In this document: in pieces, positions 44,556 through 55,029 of the stretch
Layout: each line of letters starts with the position of its first letter
Position numbering within the stretch: the first letter of the stretch is position 1
Origin: an uncultured Lachnospiraceae bacterium
Lineage (GTDB): Bacteria; Bacillota; Clostridia; Lachnospirales; Lachnospiraceae
DNA: 64,000 nucleotides
Direction: 5' to 3'
Assembly (NCBI GenBank): GCA_947588675.1
Contig: CANPYY010000001.1
Coordinates: 1 to 64,000, forward strand
The notes under the pieces: model-generated
What the model saw: only the letters and a program-made list of their open reading frames with translations
Databases searched by the model: none
What the model was told of the DNA's origin: nothing
Program-made: the position numbers and the translations under genes

Positions 44556-46067
44556 TTAATTTCCTTTAAATTCACTCACATATTCCGGTATTGCCTTATC
44601 TAAAAGCGCCGCCGTTTCATCGGAAATAACCTTATCATCACGAATACTTGCAGATATTTCAGGATATTTCAAATCAAGATATTCAAACAGCCCCTTTTCA
44701 AAATCAAGAATTTTATCAACTTCAATATCAAGGAGATATCTGTTTACGGCTGCATAAATAATTATTACCTGATACTGTACCGGCATCGGATTATACTGAT
44801 CCTGTTTAAGTATCTCACGTATTCTTTCACCCTGCGCCAGTTTCATCCTTGTATCTTCATCAAGGTCTGAACCAAACTGCGAAAATGCAGCAAGTTCCCT
44901 GAACTGGGCAAGCTCGATACGTATAGGTCCGGCAATCTTTTTCATAGCCTTTATCTGCGCTGAACCTCCTACACGAGATACCGAAAGTCCGGGATTTACG
45001 GCAGGACGGAAGCCTGAATTAAACATTTCCGTTTCAAGATATATCTGTCCGTCTGTAATGGATATAACATTAGTCGGAATGTATGCCGACACATCTCCGG
45101 CCTGCGTTTCAATAATAGGAAGCGCGGTAAGCGAACCTCCTCCAAGCTTGTCGCTAAGCTTTGCCGCCCTCTCAAGAAGTCTTGAGTGAAGATAGAATAC
45201 ATCACCGGGATATGCCTCACGTCCCGGCGGACGCCTGAGAAGAAGTGCAAGTGTACGGTAAGCAACCGCATGTTTACTCAAATCATCATACACTACCAGA
45301 ACATCTTTCCCGTTCTCCATCCATTCCTCACCTATAGTACATCCTGAGTAAGGAGCTATATACTGCAAAGGCGCAAGCTCGCTTGCAGTGGACACAACAA
45401 CTGTTGTATAATCCATTGCTCCATATTCTTCCAGGGTCTTAACTATGGTTGCAACTGTGGATGCTTTCTGTCCTATAGCAACATATATACAGTTTACACC
45501 CTGTCCCTTCTGATTAATTATCGTATCAATGGCTATAGCCGTCTTTCCTGTCTGACGGTCTCCTATAATAAGCTCACGCTGTCCGCGTCCAATCGGAACC
45601 ATTGCATCAATGGCCTTTATACCTGTCTGAAGCGGCGTATCTACAGACTTTCTCGAAATAACGCCTGATGCAACCCTTTCAATCTGTCTGTATTTATCCG
45701 TTTCAATAGGGCCTTTACCGTCGATTGGCTGTCCCAAAGCATTTACAACACGGCCAAGCATTGCATCTCCGACCGGAACTTCAACAACCCTTCCGGTAGT
45801 TTTTACAATATCGCCTTCATTAATATTTTTAGAATCGCCAAGAAGCACGGCGCCTACGTTATCTTCTTCCAGGTTAAGCACCATTCCATATATCTCGTTC
45901 GGAAATTCCAGCAATTCTCCCTGCATTGCCTTTTCCAGTCCATGTATCCTGGCAATACCATCAGCAACCTGAATTACCGTACCTACATCAGACACTTCAA
46001 ATCCGGTGCTGTATTTCTGAATCTGTTCCTTTATTACGGAACTGATTTCTTCCGGTTTCAATTTCAT
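44556..46067 (-). CDS. atpA: ATP synthase F1 alpha subunit
   Basis: 503 residues. P-loop [15 protein letters not shown] (about 169-183), [33 protein letters not shown] block (here [18 protein letters not shown]) and the arginine finger region [15 protein letters not shown] (about 346-360). Non-catalytic nucleotide-binding subunit of the hexamer. Complete and of standard length. Confidence 0.98.
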   Translation of the reverse strand: MKLKPEEISSVIKEQIQKYSTGFEVSDVGTVIQVADGIARIHGLEKAMQGELLEFPNEIYGMVLNLEEDNVGAVLLGDSKNINEGDIVKTTGRVVEVPVGDAMLGRVVNALGQPIDGKGPIETDKYRQIERVASGVISRKSVDTPLQTGIKAIDAMVPIGRGQRELIIGDRQTGKTAIAIDTIINQKGQGVNCIYVAIGQKASTVATIVKTLEEYGAMDYTTVVVSTASELAPLQYIAPYSGCTIGEEWMENGKDVLVVYDDLSKHAVAYRTLALLLRRPPGREAYPGDVFYLHSRLLERAAKLSDKLGGGSLTALPIIETQAGDVSAYIPTNVISITDGQIYLETEMFNSGFRPAVNPGLSVSRVGGSAQIKAMKKIAGPIRIELAQFRELAAFSQFGSDLDEDTRMKLAQGERIREILKQDQYNPMPVQYQVIIIYAAVNRYLLDIEVDKILDFEKGLFEYLDLKYPEISASIRDDKVISDETAALLDKAIPEYVSEFKGN

Positions 46068-46106
46068 TTTCTGTGAATACCCTCCTTATTAATTATTTCT
46101 GATACA

Positions 46107-46655
46107 CTAGTTTAACTGGATACCCGATAAAGACCTTGACATTGCATTAAGTTTCTGCTTTATGCTGCTGTCAAGCACACGGTCTCCTATACGGATAACC
46201 ATTCCGCCTATCAGTTCCGGGTCAACACTGTAATTCATTTCAAATTTTTCATATTCCGTAACATCGGTAAGTCTTTTTTCAATCTGTTCCTTCTGCCTGC
46301 TGTTAAGCTCTATTGCAGAAGTAACATATGCCACACAGGTATTGTTATATTCCCTTACCCTGCCGGTAAAATATTCAATTATACTAATAAGCTCTGAAAT
46401 ACGGCCTTTTTCCAGTACCGTAACCAGAAAACCGGTAACAATATCCGAAGCCCTTCCGTCAAAAATATTACGCATAATCTGTACTTTTTCCGCAACGGCA
46501 ATATGCGGATGCATCATAACAGATACAAGCTCCCTGTTATCTGTCCAAATATCTTTTATCTCCGCAATTTCATCACACACTTCATTAAGCATGTTTTTCT
46601 CCAGCGCAAGTTCAAACAAAGCATCGCCATATGTTTTCGATACTAATTTTGCCAT
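46107..46655 (-). CDS. atpH: ATP synthase F1 delta subunit
   Basis: 182 residues. The N-terminal helical domain begins KTYGDALFELALEKN; the C-terminal domain has PELIGGMVIRIGDRVLDSSI, the most conserved delta motif. It connects the alpha crown to the b-subunit stalk. It overlaps atpF by 13 bp. Confidence 0.95.
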   Translation of the reverse strand: MAKLVSKTYGDALFELALEKNMLNEVCDEIAEIKDIWTDNRELVSVMMHPHIAVAEKVQIMRNIFDGRASDIVTGFLVTVLEKGRISELISIIEYFTGRVREYNNTCVAYVTSAIELNSRQKEQIEKRLTDVTEYEKFEMNYSVDPELIGGMVIRIGDRVLDSSIKQKLNAMSRSLSGIQLN

Positions 46656-47218
46656 GTCTTATCACCCATTTCTTTAAGTGTAGTATCGATAAGCTCATTC
46701 TGAGTGGCTTCATCTATTGAAACACTTACCATTTTCCCTGCCATAAGGGTTGCCACCGATATTATTTCCTGCTTAATCTCATCTCTTGCCTTGTTTTTCT
46801 CCAGCTCTGCTTCCTTTTCAGCTCTTTTAATAATCCTTCCGGCTTCTTCCTTTGCCTCATTTACTATTTCCGTTTCCTGCTTCTGAGCTTTCTTTCTTGT
46901 CGAACTCATTATTTCGTCAGCTTCACTTTGAATCTCCCTGAGCCTGGAATCATACTCCTCTTTATATATGGCAGCCTGCTCCTTATCCTTTCTGGCTTCT
47001 TCCATATCGTTTTCAATAAGCTCCTTACGCTTATTTATAAGTTCTCTCGCAGGATTGAAAAGCAAATATGACAGCAGCATAAAAAGTACAAGCATTGCAA
47101 TAAGTGTTACTGACGTATCAAAAAGAGTCTGCGCATCAAGTCCGAATATTCTTTTCCAGACGTTTCCTCCCTCTGATAACATGACAAGTATGTTTCCGTT
47201 TGCCAAACTGCTACTCAA
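46643..47218 (-). CDS. atpF: ATP synthase Fo b subunit, TTG start
   Basis: 191 residues starting at a TTG with GGAGG at 9 bp; an internal ATG at residue 13 lacks an RBS. One membrane helix (about 32-52, TLIAMLVLFMLLSYLLFNPA) and then a long charged coiled coil (55-165) forming the peripheral stalk dimer. The N-terminal extension before the helix is longer than in E. coli. Confidence 0.93.
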   Translation of the reverse strand: MSSSLANGNILVMLSEGGNVWKRIFGLDAQTLFDTSVTLIAMLVLFMLLSYLLFNPARELINKRKELIENDMEEARKDKEQAAIYKEEYDSRLREIQSEADEIMSSTRKKAQKQETEIVNEAKEEAGRIIKRAEKEAELEKNKARDEIKQEIISVATLMAGKMVSVSIDEATQNELIDTTLKEMGDKTWQN

Positions 47219-47261
47219 AACTATAAGCCTCCTCTCTCATATATATGGTTATACAGGCTTA

Positions 47262-48336
<1,075 letters not shown>

Positions 48337-48337
<1 letters not shown>

Positions 48338-48744
48338 CACTTATCCTTTATCCTCCTTTTCATTATTTTTTCAAAACACTTATGTGTAAACGGTTGAAGG
48401 TACGCCGAAAATTTTAAAGTAAAAATTCCCAGACACACTCCCCACGGTTCTACATACTCTTTAAAATAAAACGCAACACAGAGTATAAGACCCATAAGCG
48501 TAATTCTTACTATAGCCTGTCTTCTGCCATATTTTCTGGCAGTTTCAGAATCAAGGTCCAGCGCAATATCAATACTTTTCATCATATTGCGAAGTATGCC
48601 CATGGCTACTGCCCCGCCTGCTATTACACTGACGGGAAACATAACATATTCCCCGCTTATTAACGCGCAGACTATTGCAATTACAATTAGCTGGAATATT
48701 ATTGCGGCAAGCATTTCATAATATGTTCTCTTTCCCTGTTCCAT
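48337..48744 (-). CDS. atpI: ATP synthase subunit I (AtpI-like)
   Basis: 135 residues from the ATG at 48742-48744 (GGAGG upstream). About four hydrophobic segments and a charged loop (DLDSETARKYGRRQAIVR) as in ATP_synt_I proteins. In other bacteria AtpI helps assemble the c ring or handles divalent cations. It sits at the expected place between atpZ and atpB. Confidence 0.82.
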
Positions 48745-48761
48745 AACTTCCTCCAATATTA

Positions 48762-49094
48762 TCAATGCTTATCTTTATTACCGGCAGACATATTTTTATC
48801 GCGTTCCGCATATAACTCATCAAAATACTTCTGATTCTCTTTTTCTTTTTCAAGGTCTTTTGCATAAAAACTTTTCGTTATCGTATATACACTTTTTATG
48901 CCCGCAGCAAAACCCAAAAACAGAAATATAATCATAAGGTAATTTGTATCCAGCCATTTATCAAGTTTATACCCTATAAACAGGCATAACGCAACAGGCA
49001 CTATCATATTGATTCCTATCTGAAGAATCATTGACAGACCTTTTGCTATTTCGTTTACATCGGATGAGTTTTTTTTATTTTTACCGTTACTCAT
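48762..49094 (-). CDS. atpZ: AtpZ/AtpI family Fo-associated protein
   Basis: 110 residues. Two membrane helices (about 27-46 and 52-72) linked by YKLDKWLDTNYLM, the core of the AtpZ (PF09527) family, then a lysine/glutamate-rich tail. AtpZ with AtpI may import Mg2+ for the ATPase or assist assembly. First gene of the atp operon, 28 bp after the promoter. Confidence 0.85.
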   Translation of the reverse strand: MSNGKNKKNSSDVNEIAKGLSMILQIGINMIVPVALCLFIGYKLDKWLDTNYLMIIFLFLGFAAGIKSVYTITKSFYAKDLEKEKENQKYFDELYAERDKNMSAGNKDKH

Positions 49095-49121
49095 TAAAAG
49101 TATCTCCAGCCAATCTGAATC

Positions 49122-49150
49122 ATTATAGCATTATTCACATACAAAGTCTA
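49122..49150 (-). promoter_or_regulatory. Promoter of the atp operon
   Basis: Minus-strand TAGACT (49145-49150), 17-bp spacer, TATAAT (49122-49127), with transcription start about 20 bp before atpZ. Confidence 0.7.
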
Positions 49151-49156
49151 TAAAAT

Positions 49157-49198
49157 AAATCATAGTTTTCTCGAAACAAATCATAGCCTTCTTGAAAT
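49157..49198. repeat. 21-bp tandem duplication covering the end of proC
   Basis: Copies 49157-49177 and 49178-49198 match at 17 of 21 positions. The second contains the last codons and stop of proC; the first, just beyond the stop, would encode nearly the same ending in frame (VSRKL then stop). The repeat lies directly upstream of the atp promoter. Confidence 0.65.
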
Positions 49199-49975
49199 AT
49201 CTGCACATTCACGCATGGCAGAAATCACGGCGCTCCTGAAGCCTTTATCTTCCAGCGCTTTAACCGCCCCTATTGTCGTTCCGGCCGGGGAGCATACCAT
49301 ATCTTTAAGTTCAGCAGGATGCAGCCCTTTTTCCATAAGAAGTTTAGCGGTTCCATATACTGTCTGTTCCGCAAACATATATGCCTGTTTCCTAGGCATC
49401 CCTTCCATCACTGCCGCATCTGCCATCGCTTCTATAAATATAGCTACGTATGCCGGTCCGCTTCCCGAAACTGCCACAACGGCATCCATAAGCTTCTCCG
49501 GTATCACTTCCGCTTTACCGAAACTTGCAAGTATTTTAAGCGCATACTCCAGTTCCAGGTCGGTAACATTTTCATTTCTGCATACAGCCGTCATTCCCGC
49601 TCCTGCAAGCGCAGGCGTATTTGGCATTGTCCTGATAAGTTTAATACTCCTGCCGAACATATCCTCTATTTTTTCAATGCTCTGTCCTGCCACAATAGAT
49701 ATTACAAGTTTATTTTCACTTACCGTATCGCATATTTCATTTATAACTTCAGAAATAATCTGCGGCTTGACCGCAAGGACTATCATTTCAGATTTAAGCA
49801 CAAGCTCACTGTTATTTAATGTCGTCGCTATTCCATACCTGTTTTCCGCTTCTGCAAGCTGAGCTTTATCATGGTCCGACGCTATTACCTCTCCCGCCTC
49901 AAAAGTCCCGCTGTCTATAAGTCCTGCAATTATGGTCTTTGCCATATTTCCACAACCGATAAATCCTATTTTCAT
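49181..49975 (-). CDS. proC: Pyrroline-5-carboxylate reductase
   Basis: 264 residues from the ATG at 49973-49975. Rossmann motif IGFIGCGNMAKTIIAGL (about 3-19), VLAVKPQIISEV, RTMPNTPALAGAGMTAV and VAVSGSGPAYVAIFIEAMAD are all ProC hallmarks. It makes proline from pyrroline-5-carboxylate with NAD(P)H. Last gene of tsaC-ywlE-rpiB-proC, 14 bp after rpiB. Confidence 0.95.
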   Translation of the reverse strand: MKIGFIGCGNMAKTIIAGLIDSGTFEAGEVIASDHDKAQLAEAENRYGIATTLNNSELVLKSEMIVLAVKPQIISEVINEICDTVSENKLVISIVAGQSIEKIEDMFGRSIKLIRTMPNTPALAGAGMTAVCRNENVTDLELEYALKILASFGKAEVIPEKLMDAVVAVSGSGPAYVAIFIEAMADAAVMEGMPRKQAYMFAEQTVYGTAKLLMEKGLHPAELKDMVCSPAGTTIGAVKALEDKGFRSAVISAMRECADISRRL

Positions 49976-49989
49976 ACCATTCACCAACT

Positions 49990-50418
49990 TTATCCTTCTA
50001 TTTGTCTTATCCGGTTAATATGTCTTTCATCGTTTGAAAATTCCGTATTAAGGAACGTATCCGTAATTTTTACTGCAAGTCCCGGGCCAACAACCCTTGC
50101 TCCCATTGCCAGTATATTGGCGTCATTATGCTCCCTTGTCGCCTGTGCGCTGAAACAGTCATGACATACTGCCGCGCGTATTCCTTTAAATTTATTTGCC
50201 GCAATGGAAATACCTATTCCCGTACCGCATATAAGTATTCCCCTGTCACACTCTCCCGAAAGTATCGCCCGCGCAACTTTTCCGGCGTATACCGGATAAT
50301 CGCATGACTCCTCGGTATAAGTACCGTAATCTTTGTATTCCAGTCCCTTATCTTTAAGATAAGCTATAATTTCCTGCTTTAACCCGAATCCTCCGTGGTC
50401 ACTTCCTATTGCTATCAT
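49990..50418 (-). CDS. rpiB: Ribose-5-phosphate isomerase B
   Basis: 142 residues. IAIGSDHGGFGLKQEI at the N-terminus, GILICGTGIGISIAANKF with the catalytic Cys (about 66), and AVCHDCFSAQATREHNDANI define RpiB. It interconverts ribose 5-phosphate and ribulose 5-phosphate, and some members act on allose or galactose phosphates. It overlaps the YwlE-like gene by 4 bp, as in Bacillus ywlE-ywlF. Confidence 0.95.
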   Translation of the reverse strand: MIAIGSDHGGFGLKQEIIAYLKDKGLEYKDYGTYTEESCDYPVYAGKVARAILSGECDRGILICGTGIGISIAANKFKGIRAAVCHDCFSAQATREHNDANILAMGARVVGPGLAVKITDTFLNTEFSNDERHINRIRQIEG

Positions 50419-50903
50419 TTATTACCGCCTCCATTTGTATTATTTTCATTTATTTCATTTTTAAATTTGGTAACGACCTCCTGCATCACCTCATACATAT
50501 CCTCATAACACGCCTCATATATATCCATTTCCTCACCATACGGGTCCAGAAGTTCATCATCATTTCCTACATACTCTTTTAACGTATATACCGGCCCTTC
50601 AAATCCATAGTCTTCAATAATCTTTAATTTATCCGTGAATCCCATTGTAAGTACAAGTACGTTTCCTATAAGGTCCTCTTTCGTAAGCTGGACTGCCCGT
50701 TTAGAAGCGAGTTTTATTCCATGTACTCCCAACACTGTTTCTATTTTGGGATTGTATGGTTCTTCAAATAACACAACCAGTCCTCTGGATACAACTAAAA
50801 CCTCTTTATCTGCGTCTGAATACAGGTGCAGAAATATTGCTTCTGCCATAGGACTTCTGCTGGTATTGCCGTTTCCGACAAAAACCACCTTGTCATATTT
50901 CAT
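50415..50903 (-). CDS. YwlE-like low-molecular-weight phosphatase homolog lacking the catalytic cysteine
   Basis: 162 residues from the ATG at 50901-50903 (GAAGGG upstream). The fold and position between tsaC and rpiB match YwlE, the protein-arginine phosphatase of Bacillus. But the P-loop reads VFVGNGNTSRSPMAEA where the family has VCTGNTCRSPMAEA: Gly10 replaces the nucleophilic Cys and Ser15 the second Cys, while Arg16 and the distal Asp in LLDPYGEE remain. Phosphatase activity by the known mechanism should therefore be lost, although substrate-phosphate binding may survive. Coding sequence is otherwise intact, so it is not an obvious pseudogene. A regulatory or binding role is possible. 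Confidence 0.85.
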   Translation of the reverse strand: MKYDKVVFVGNGNTSRSPMAEAIFLHLYSDADKEVLVVSRGLVVLFEEPYNPKIETVLGVHGIKLASKRAVQLTKEDLIGNVLVLTMGFTDKLKIIEDYGFEGPVYTLKEYVGNDDELLDPYGEEMDIYEACYEDMYEVMQEVVTKFKNEINENNTNGGGNK

Positions 50904-50917
50904 AAATAACCCTTCTT

Positions 50918-51970
50918 TCAAACCTTTAGAATCCTGTGTCCTGCCGCCTTTATGATTCTGTTCATAATGGCATCTCCCAGCCCCTCATTTGAAAAACCCT
51001 CTATGAATATATGCTTTATTTTACATTCGTCCATCTTTCTAAGCACGGCATATAAATTATGCGCTATAGTAATCTCATCTTTTCGTGAACCGATATACAT
51101 GACGGTTCCGTAATTATATCTCCCCCTGTTTTCAATTGTAGTAATAACGCCTACCGTATCTTCATCATACGTCCTTACGAGTTCATTAATTTTATCAGTA
51201 ACATCTGACATATTTCCTTCAATTACAGTAAGTTCACCCTCAGGCGCATAATGCCTGTACATCATTCCCGGCGCTTTTGGCCTTATATCATCTCCCGCCT
51301 TATTATCTATTGCGGGGTCCCTTAACACATCTCCCAGAATATCATCAAGCATTTTCTGATTCACATATCCCGGTCTTAGTATAACCGGCGCCCCGTCCGT
51401 CAAATCCACAATTGTAGACTCAATACCGATATCCACTTTTCCGCCGTCAAGTATAATATCTATCTTCCCCGCCAAATCTTTAGCGACATGCTCTGCAGAC
51501 GTAGGGCTTGGTTTTCCCGATTTATTAGCGCTTGGCGCCGCTATGGGAACCTTTGATTCCCTTATAAGTGAAATTGCTATAGGATTGTCAGGAAGCCTTA
51601 TTGCTACAGTATCCAGACCTCCTGTAGTTTCGTACGGAACAACGCTTTTCTTTTTTAATATCATAGTAAGCGGCCCCGGCCAGAACCTGTCTGCCAGTAT
51701 GCGCGCAGTTTCCGGCACTTCGCGCGCCAGCATATATATTTCATTAAATTCCGATATATGGACAATAAGAGGATTATCCGACGGTCTTCCCTTTGCTCCG
51801 TATATTTTCTTTGATGATTCGGGATTAAGCGCATTCCCGCCAAGACCATATACCGTTTCAGTCGGAAAAGCAACAAGACCGCCTTTTTTTATAACCTCCG
51901 CCGCCTCTTTTATATAATCATATTCACTTTCCGACACTTCTTCACTGATTTTATAAATACGAGTTTTCAT
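50918..51970 (-). CDS. tsaC: Threonylcarbamoyl-AMP synthase, Sua5 type
   Basis: 350 residues. YrdC domain (1-210) with GGLVAFPTETVYGLGGNAL, KGRPSDNPLIVHIS and PIAAPSANKSGKPSPT; C-terminal Sua5 domain (220-350) reached by a linker with KAPGMMYRHYAPE. It makes threonylcarbamoyl-AMP for t6A37 in ANN-decoding tRNAs and is normally essential. First gene of the tsaC-ywlE-rpiB-proC operon and divergent from the amidase gene. Confidence 0.95.
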   Translation of the reverse strand: MKTRIYKISEEVSESEYDYIKEAAEVIKKGGLVAFPTETVYGLGGNALNPESSKKIYGAKGRPSDNPLIVHISEFNEIYMLAREVPETARILADRFWPGPLTMILKKKSVVPYETTGGLDTVAIRLPDNPIAISLIRESKVPIAAPSANKSGKPSPTSAEHVAKDLAGKIDIILDGGKVDIGIESTIVDLTDGAPVILRPGYVNQKMLDDILGDVLRDPAIDNKAGDDIRPKAPGMMYRHYAPEGELTVIEGNMSDVTDKINELVRTYDEDTVGVITTIENRGRYNYGTVMYIGSRKDEITIAHNLYAVLRKMDECKIKHIFIEGFSNEGLGDAIMNRIIKAAGHRILKV

Positions 51971-52116
51971 CATTGCTCCGCTTCATTATTCTACATACTT
52001 ATACAAATATATATAATACACCAAATATCACCTTTAGTCCAGTAAATATATGTCATATATATTTTAAGATTCTAATAATCTATATTAAATAATAATAATA
52101 ATAAAGGTTAAAAACT

Positions 52117-52803
52117 ATGAAGAACGAGGGGCTCAAACTCAGTTTAATCATTGCTGCTCTTGTTGTTATATCAGGAGTTGTATCAATATGCAAACATGCA
52201 GGAATATTATATGTCAATAATGATATTTCCAAAAACGCCCATACAATTGTAATAGATCCCGGACACGGCGGTTACGACCCCGGAAAAGTCGGCGTAAACA
52301 ATACGCTTGAAAAAGATATAAATATGGCTATCGCACTTATATTGAGAGATATTCTCCAGGAAAACAACTATGATGTCGTTATGACCAGAAGCGACGATAC
52401 CGATTTATCTACCCCCGGCTGCGCAAACAAAAAAACTGACGACCTCAACAACCGTATCAAAATTATAAATGAATCAGACCCCTCTCTTGTTGTCAGCATA
52501 CATCAGAACAGCTTTCAGGACCCGAACGTATCGGGAGCGCAGGTTTTTTATTACGGTGAAAATACAAAAGAAGCCGCTGAAACTTTGCAAAAAGAATTAA
52601 TAGCCGGTCTTGATACCAATAATCACAGAATGGCTAAAACCAATACCAGCTATTACCTTCTGAAGAACACTCCGTTTCCTGTCGTCATAGTAGAATGTGG
52701 ATTTTTAAGCAATCCCTCCGAGGAAGAATTGCTTAACAGCGCCACATATCAACAGAAAACTGCTGAAGCTATATATAAGGGTATTGACGAATATCTTAAT
52801 TAG
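52117..52803 (+). CDS. N-acetylmuramoyl-L-alanine amidase, CwlD-like
   Basis: 228 residues. An N-terminal membrane anchor (about 8-28) is followed by an Amidase_3 domain: zinc ligands in IDPGHGGYDPG (His), NTLEKDIN (Glu) and VSIHQNSF (His), and the catalytic Glu in VIVECGFLSNPSE. Size and anchoring resemble CwlD, which with PdaA makes the muramic-lactam of spore cortex. A vegetative wall role cannot be excluded. The last 8 bp overlap the convergent glycosidase gene. Confidence 0.85.
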   Translation: MKNEGLKLSLIIAALVVISGVVSICKHAGILYVNNDISKNAHTIVIDPGHGGYDPGKVGVNNTLEKDINMAIALILRDILQENNYDVVMTRSDDTDLSTPGCANKKTDDLNNRIKIINESDPSLVVSIHQNSFQDPNVSGAQVFYYGENTKEAAETLQKELIAGLDTNNHRMAKTNTSYYLLKNTPFPVVIVECGFLSNPSEEELLNSATYQQKTAEAIYKGIDEYLN

Positions 52804-54502
52804 AATTGATATATTTTGCAACAACATTCCATATTTCCGTTTTTTCAAGTCCAAGCTTCCAGAAACTTACATTATGTATGTTTCCTTCTATGACTGCCTT
52901 GAGTTTTTCTTCAATTGAGTTTTCTTCCTCAAGCCATATTTTATATATGGCGTTATTTTCATTGTACTCAGCATAATACTGTCCGCTTTCCGCATCCCAG
53001 GAAGGTTTCACCTGCCTGTCGGAAAGGACCGATTCCGCTGCTTTCATACCGTATGCGGATGAATCCGTTTTCTCCGTGCCGTCCTTGCCCGTAGTAATTT
53101 TCCATAATCTTGTATAAAACGGAAGCGCCATTATTACCTGAGTTGGATTTACTTTATCAGTAATATTTTTAACCGCCTCGTTTATAAAGCCAATCGAGGA
53201 CACCGAACCTGATTCGCTTCCGCTGTAATGCTCATCATATCCCATGATAACCACATAATCCGCTACAGCGCCCTGCTCCTCATAATCATAATATTTTCTG
53301 TAATCCACGGGAACATAATTATCTATTGAAAGCACAATACCGTTACTTCTGCATTTAACTGACATTTCCCTTATAAACTGTACAAAATCTTCCCCATAAT
53401 CAGAAGTCACATTTTCAAAATCTATATTAAGTCCATCCAGATTATATTCTATCGCAAGGCTTAAAAGTTTGTTCTCCAGTTTTTCCCTTACGGACGTGTG
53501 CGACAATACCTGCCCCACGTCGACTAATTTATTAAAATCATTACAAAGTCCCCAGACTTCCACTCCTGCATTATGCGCTCTCTGCACATACGTTTCATCG
53601 GCAAGCGAACTTACGCCGCCGTTATTATCCTTTATTGCGAACCAGGTGGGCGATATCGTATTAACGCCTTTCGTACTGTTAAGAAGATTGAGAAGCCCCG
53701 CATTTGCCGCAGCATTGGTAGTCTGATGCCATACCATACATATATCATGCTCTTTACTTATATGAGTATATTCCGGCGGAGTATATGCAGTGTCCACTGT
53801 CCTGTATGAACTTTCATGAAGTTTTCTTGTTTTTACATATCCGATTATTCCATCCTCGGTAATTACTTTTGCAAAACCTCCCTTGATTTCTTCATCAGTA
53901 TCCACATATATCACTTCGTCATCAGGTGATAAATCGGCAAGAATCGGACTTTTAATACTTGCTTCATATCTTAGTTTAGTTGATTTTTTTACTGTGGAAA
54001 CAAGCTCATTTTCTCCCCATTTGTATCTTATGACAATTCTGTCCGGAAGCTCATAAGTATTATAGTCAACCGCGGAATACTCTTTAACAAACGGCATGGC
54101 TATATACGGTGAATTTCCAATAATCCTGACTATAACATAATCAGTCTGTGCCGAACCTTTATTAACCGTATATCCTTTAGCGTCAGGCTGTATTTTAATC
54201 TGACTGTCCGGCGTTGTATATATCATAATCTGTTCATTTGCATCCCAGTAAAATCTCTTATTGAACAATTCTTTGACAAGCGAATATCCCACATACGGCA
54301 CACCGTCTGTATAATATCCTTTTTCATCTGATATCTCATTCTGAAGTACAATAGCCATTTCGCCATCATCAACAGTAAAATATTCATTAAGGTCCATTAT
54401 TTCCTTTGAAGGAGAATATTTATATACCAAAAACGCCGTCATAAGCGCAATGACGATAACTACTACCGCTGCCGAAATAAGTTTTATCTGTTTAACCTTC
54501 AT
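52796..54502 (-). CDS. Membrane-anchored GH18 glycosidase, SleL/YaaH-like
   Basis: 568 residues from the ATG at 54500-54502 (AAGGAGG upstream). Membrane anchor (about 9-28), a copper-amine-oxidase-like N-terminal region (35-165), an SH3-like stretch (about 175-235), then a GH18 domain (about 250-560) with the catalytic motif LDGLNIDFENV (Glu as acid/base) and WGLCNDF, YVVIMGYDEHY, MALPFYTRLW. Enzymes of this type cut muramic-lactam-containing cortex or other N-acetylglucosamine polymers. Own promoter at 54555-54583. Confidence 0.85.
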   Translation of the reverse strand: MKVKQIKLISAAVVVIVIALMTAFLVYKYSPSKEIMDLNEYFTVDDGEMAIVLQNEISDEKGYYTDGVPYVGYSLVKELFNKRFYWDANEQIMIYTTPDSQIKIQPDAKGYTVNKGSAQTDYVIVRIIGNSPYIAMPFVKEYSAVDYNTYELPDRIVIRYKWGENELVSTVKKSTKLRYEASIKSPILADLSPDDEVIYVDTDEEIKGGFAKVITEDGIIGYVKTRKLHESSYRTVDTAYTPPEYTHISKEHDICMVWHQTTNAAANAGLLNLLNSTKGVNTISPTWFAIKDNNGGVSSLADETYVQRAHNAGVEVWGLCNDFNKLVDVGQVLSHTSVREKLENKLLSLAIEYNLDGLNIDFENVTSDYGEDFVQFIREMSVKCRSNGIVLSIDNYVPVDYRKYYDYEEQGAVADYVVIMGYDEHYSGSESGSVSSIGFINEAVKNITDKVNPTQVIMALPFYTRLWKITTGKDGTEKTDSSAYGMKAAESVLSDRQVKPSWDAESGQYYAEYNENNAIYKIWLEEENSIEEKLKAVIEGNIHNVSFWKLGLEKTEIWNVVAKYINSN

Positions 54503-54554
54503 ACCGTCCTCCTTATATACCAATGACTTTATACGCAAAGCCCCTGTAAGTCGA

Positions 54555-54583
54555 ATTATATCACATATTGGTATAATTGTACA
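54555..54583 (-). promoter_or_regulatory. Promoter of the GH18 gene
   Basis: Minus-strand TGTACA (54578-54583), 17-bp spacer, TATAAT (54555-54560). Confidence 0.6.
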
Positions 54584-54599
54584 TATCAGTATCACGGTA

Positions 54600-54631
54600 A
54601 AACACACATCCGAATATACGAATGTGTGTTT
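54600..54631 (-). terminator. Terminator of the small gene at 54713
   Basis: AAACACACATCCG (54600-54612) pairs with CGAATGTGTGTTT (54619-54631); on the minus strand the stem is complete with one G-U pair and is followed by TTTTA. Confidence 0.65.
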
Positions 54632-54712
54632 CACAAACCGCAAGAACCACAATAGTATCCTGTATTCTGTCCGGTTTTGCTATTCTGTTATTTCTAAATA
54701 ATACTACCTGAA

Positions 54713-54964
54713 TTAAACTCCGGTAATTTTATCAAAGTTGATTTGTATTATTCTTCCCTCGGAATCACCAAGATATTCTTTCATATAAACGGCATCTTCA
54801 AGTACGTGAAATAACTCAACCGTTTCATCAGAAGAATAACTTACTCCTTCAACATTGACTAAAATACCGTATTTTTCGGCTTCCCTTATTTCCCCCATTA
54901 TCCACTCGTATATCGCTCTTTTCTTTTTTGGGTTACCTTTGTTTTTTGCATTTTCTTTTTTCAT
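54713..54964 (-). CDS. Small hypothetical protein
   Basis: 83 residues. A very lysine-rich start (KKENAKNKGNPKKKRAIYEW) is followed by a compact alpha/beta sequence (GILVNVEGVSYSSDETVEL; SEGRIIQINFDKITGV). No signal or membrane segment. RBS is a weak GTGGTG. A hairpin-forming leader lies directly upstream (54971-55029) and a terminator downstream, so it is probably a single-gene unit. No family recognised. Confidence 0.6.
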   Translation of the reverse strand: MKKENAKNKGNPKKKRAIYEWIMGEIREAEKYGILVNVEGVSYSSDETVELFHVLEDAVYMKEYLGDSEGRIIQINFDKITGV

Positions 54965-54970
54965 GTCACC

Positions 54971-55029
54971 ACAAGTTGCCTATGGCGAGGTACAGTTATG
55001 TGATGTATAAGACCACCACAGGCAATTGT
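54971..55029 (-). promoter_or_regulatory. Stem-forming leader just upstream of the small gene at 54713
   Basis: ACAAGTTGCCTATGG (54971-54985) and CCACAGGCAATTGT (55016-55029) can pair over 14 bp on the minus strand, with one bulge and one G-U, around a 30-nt loop. The stem ends at the ribosome-binding site, so it could affect translation. TTGACA at 55045-55050 has a TACAAT only 14 bp away, too close for a normal promoter. Confidence 0.35.
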
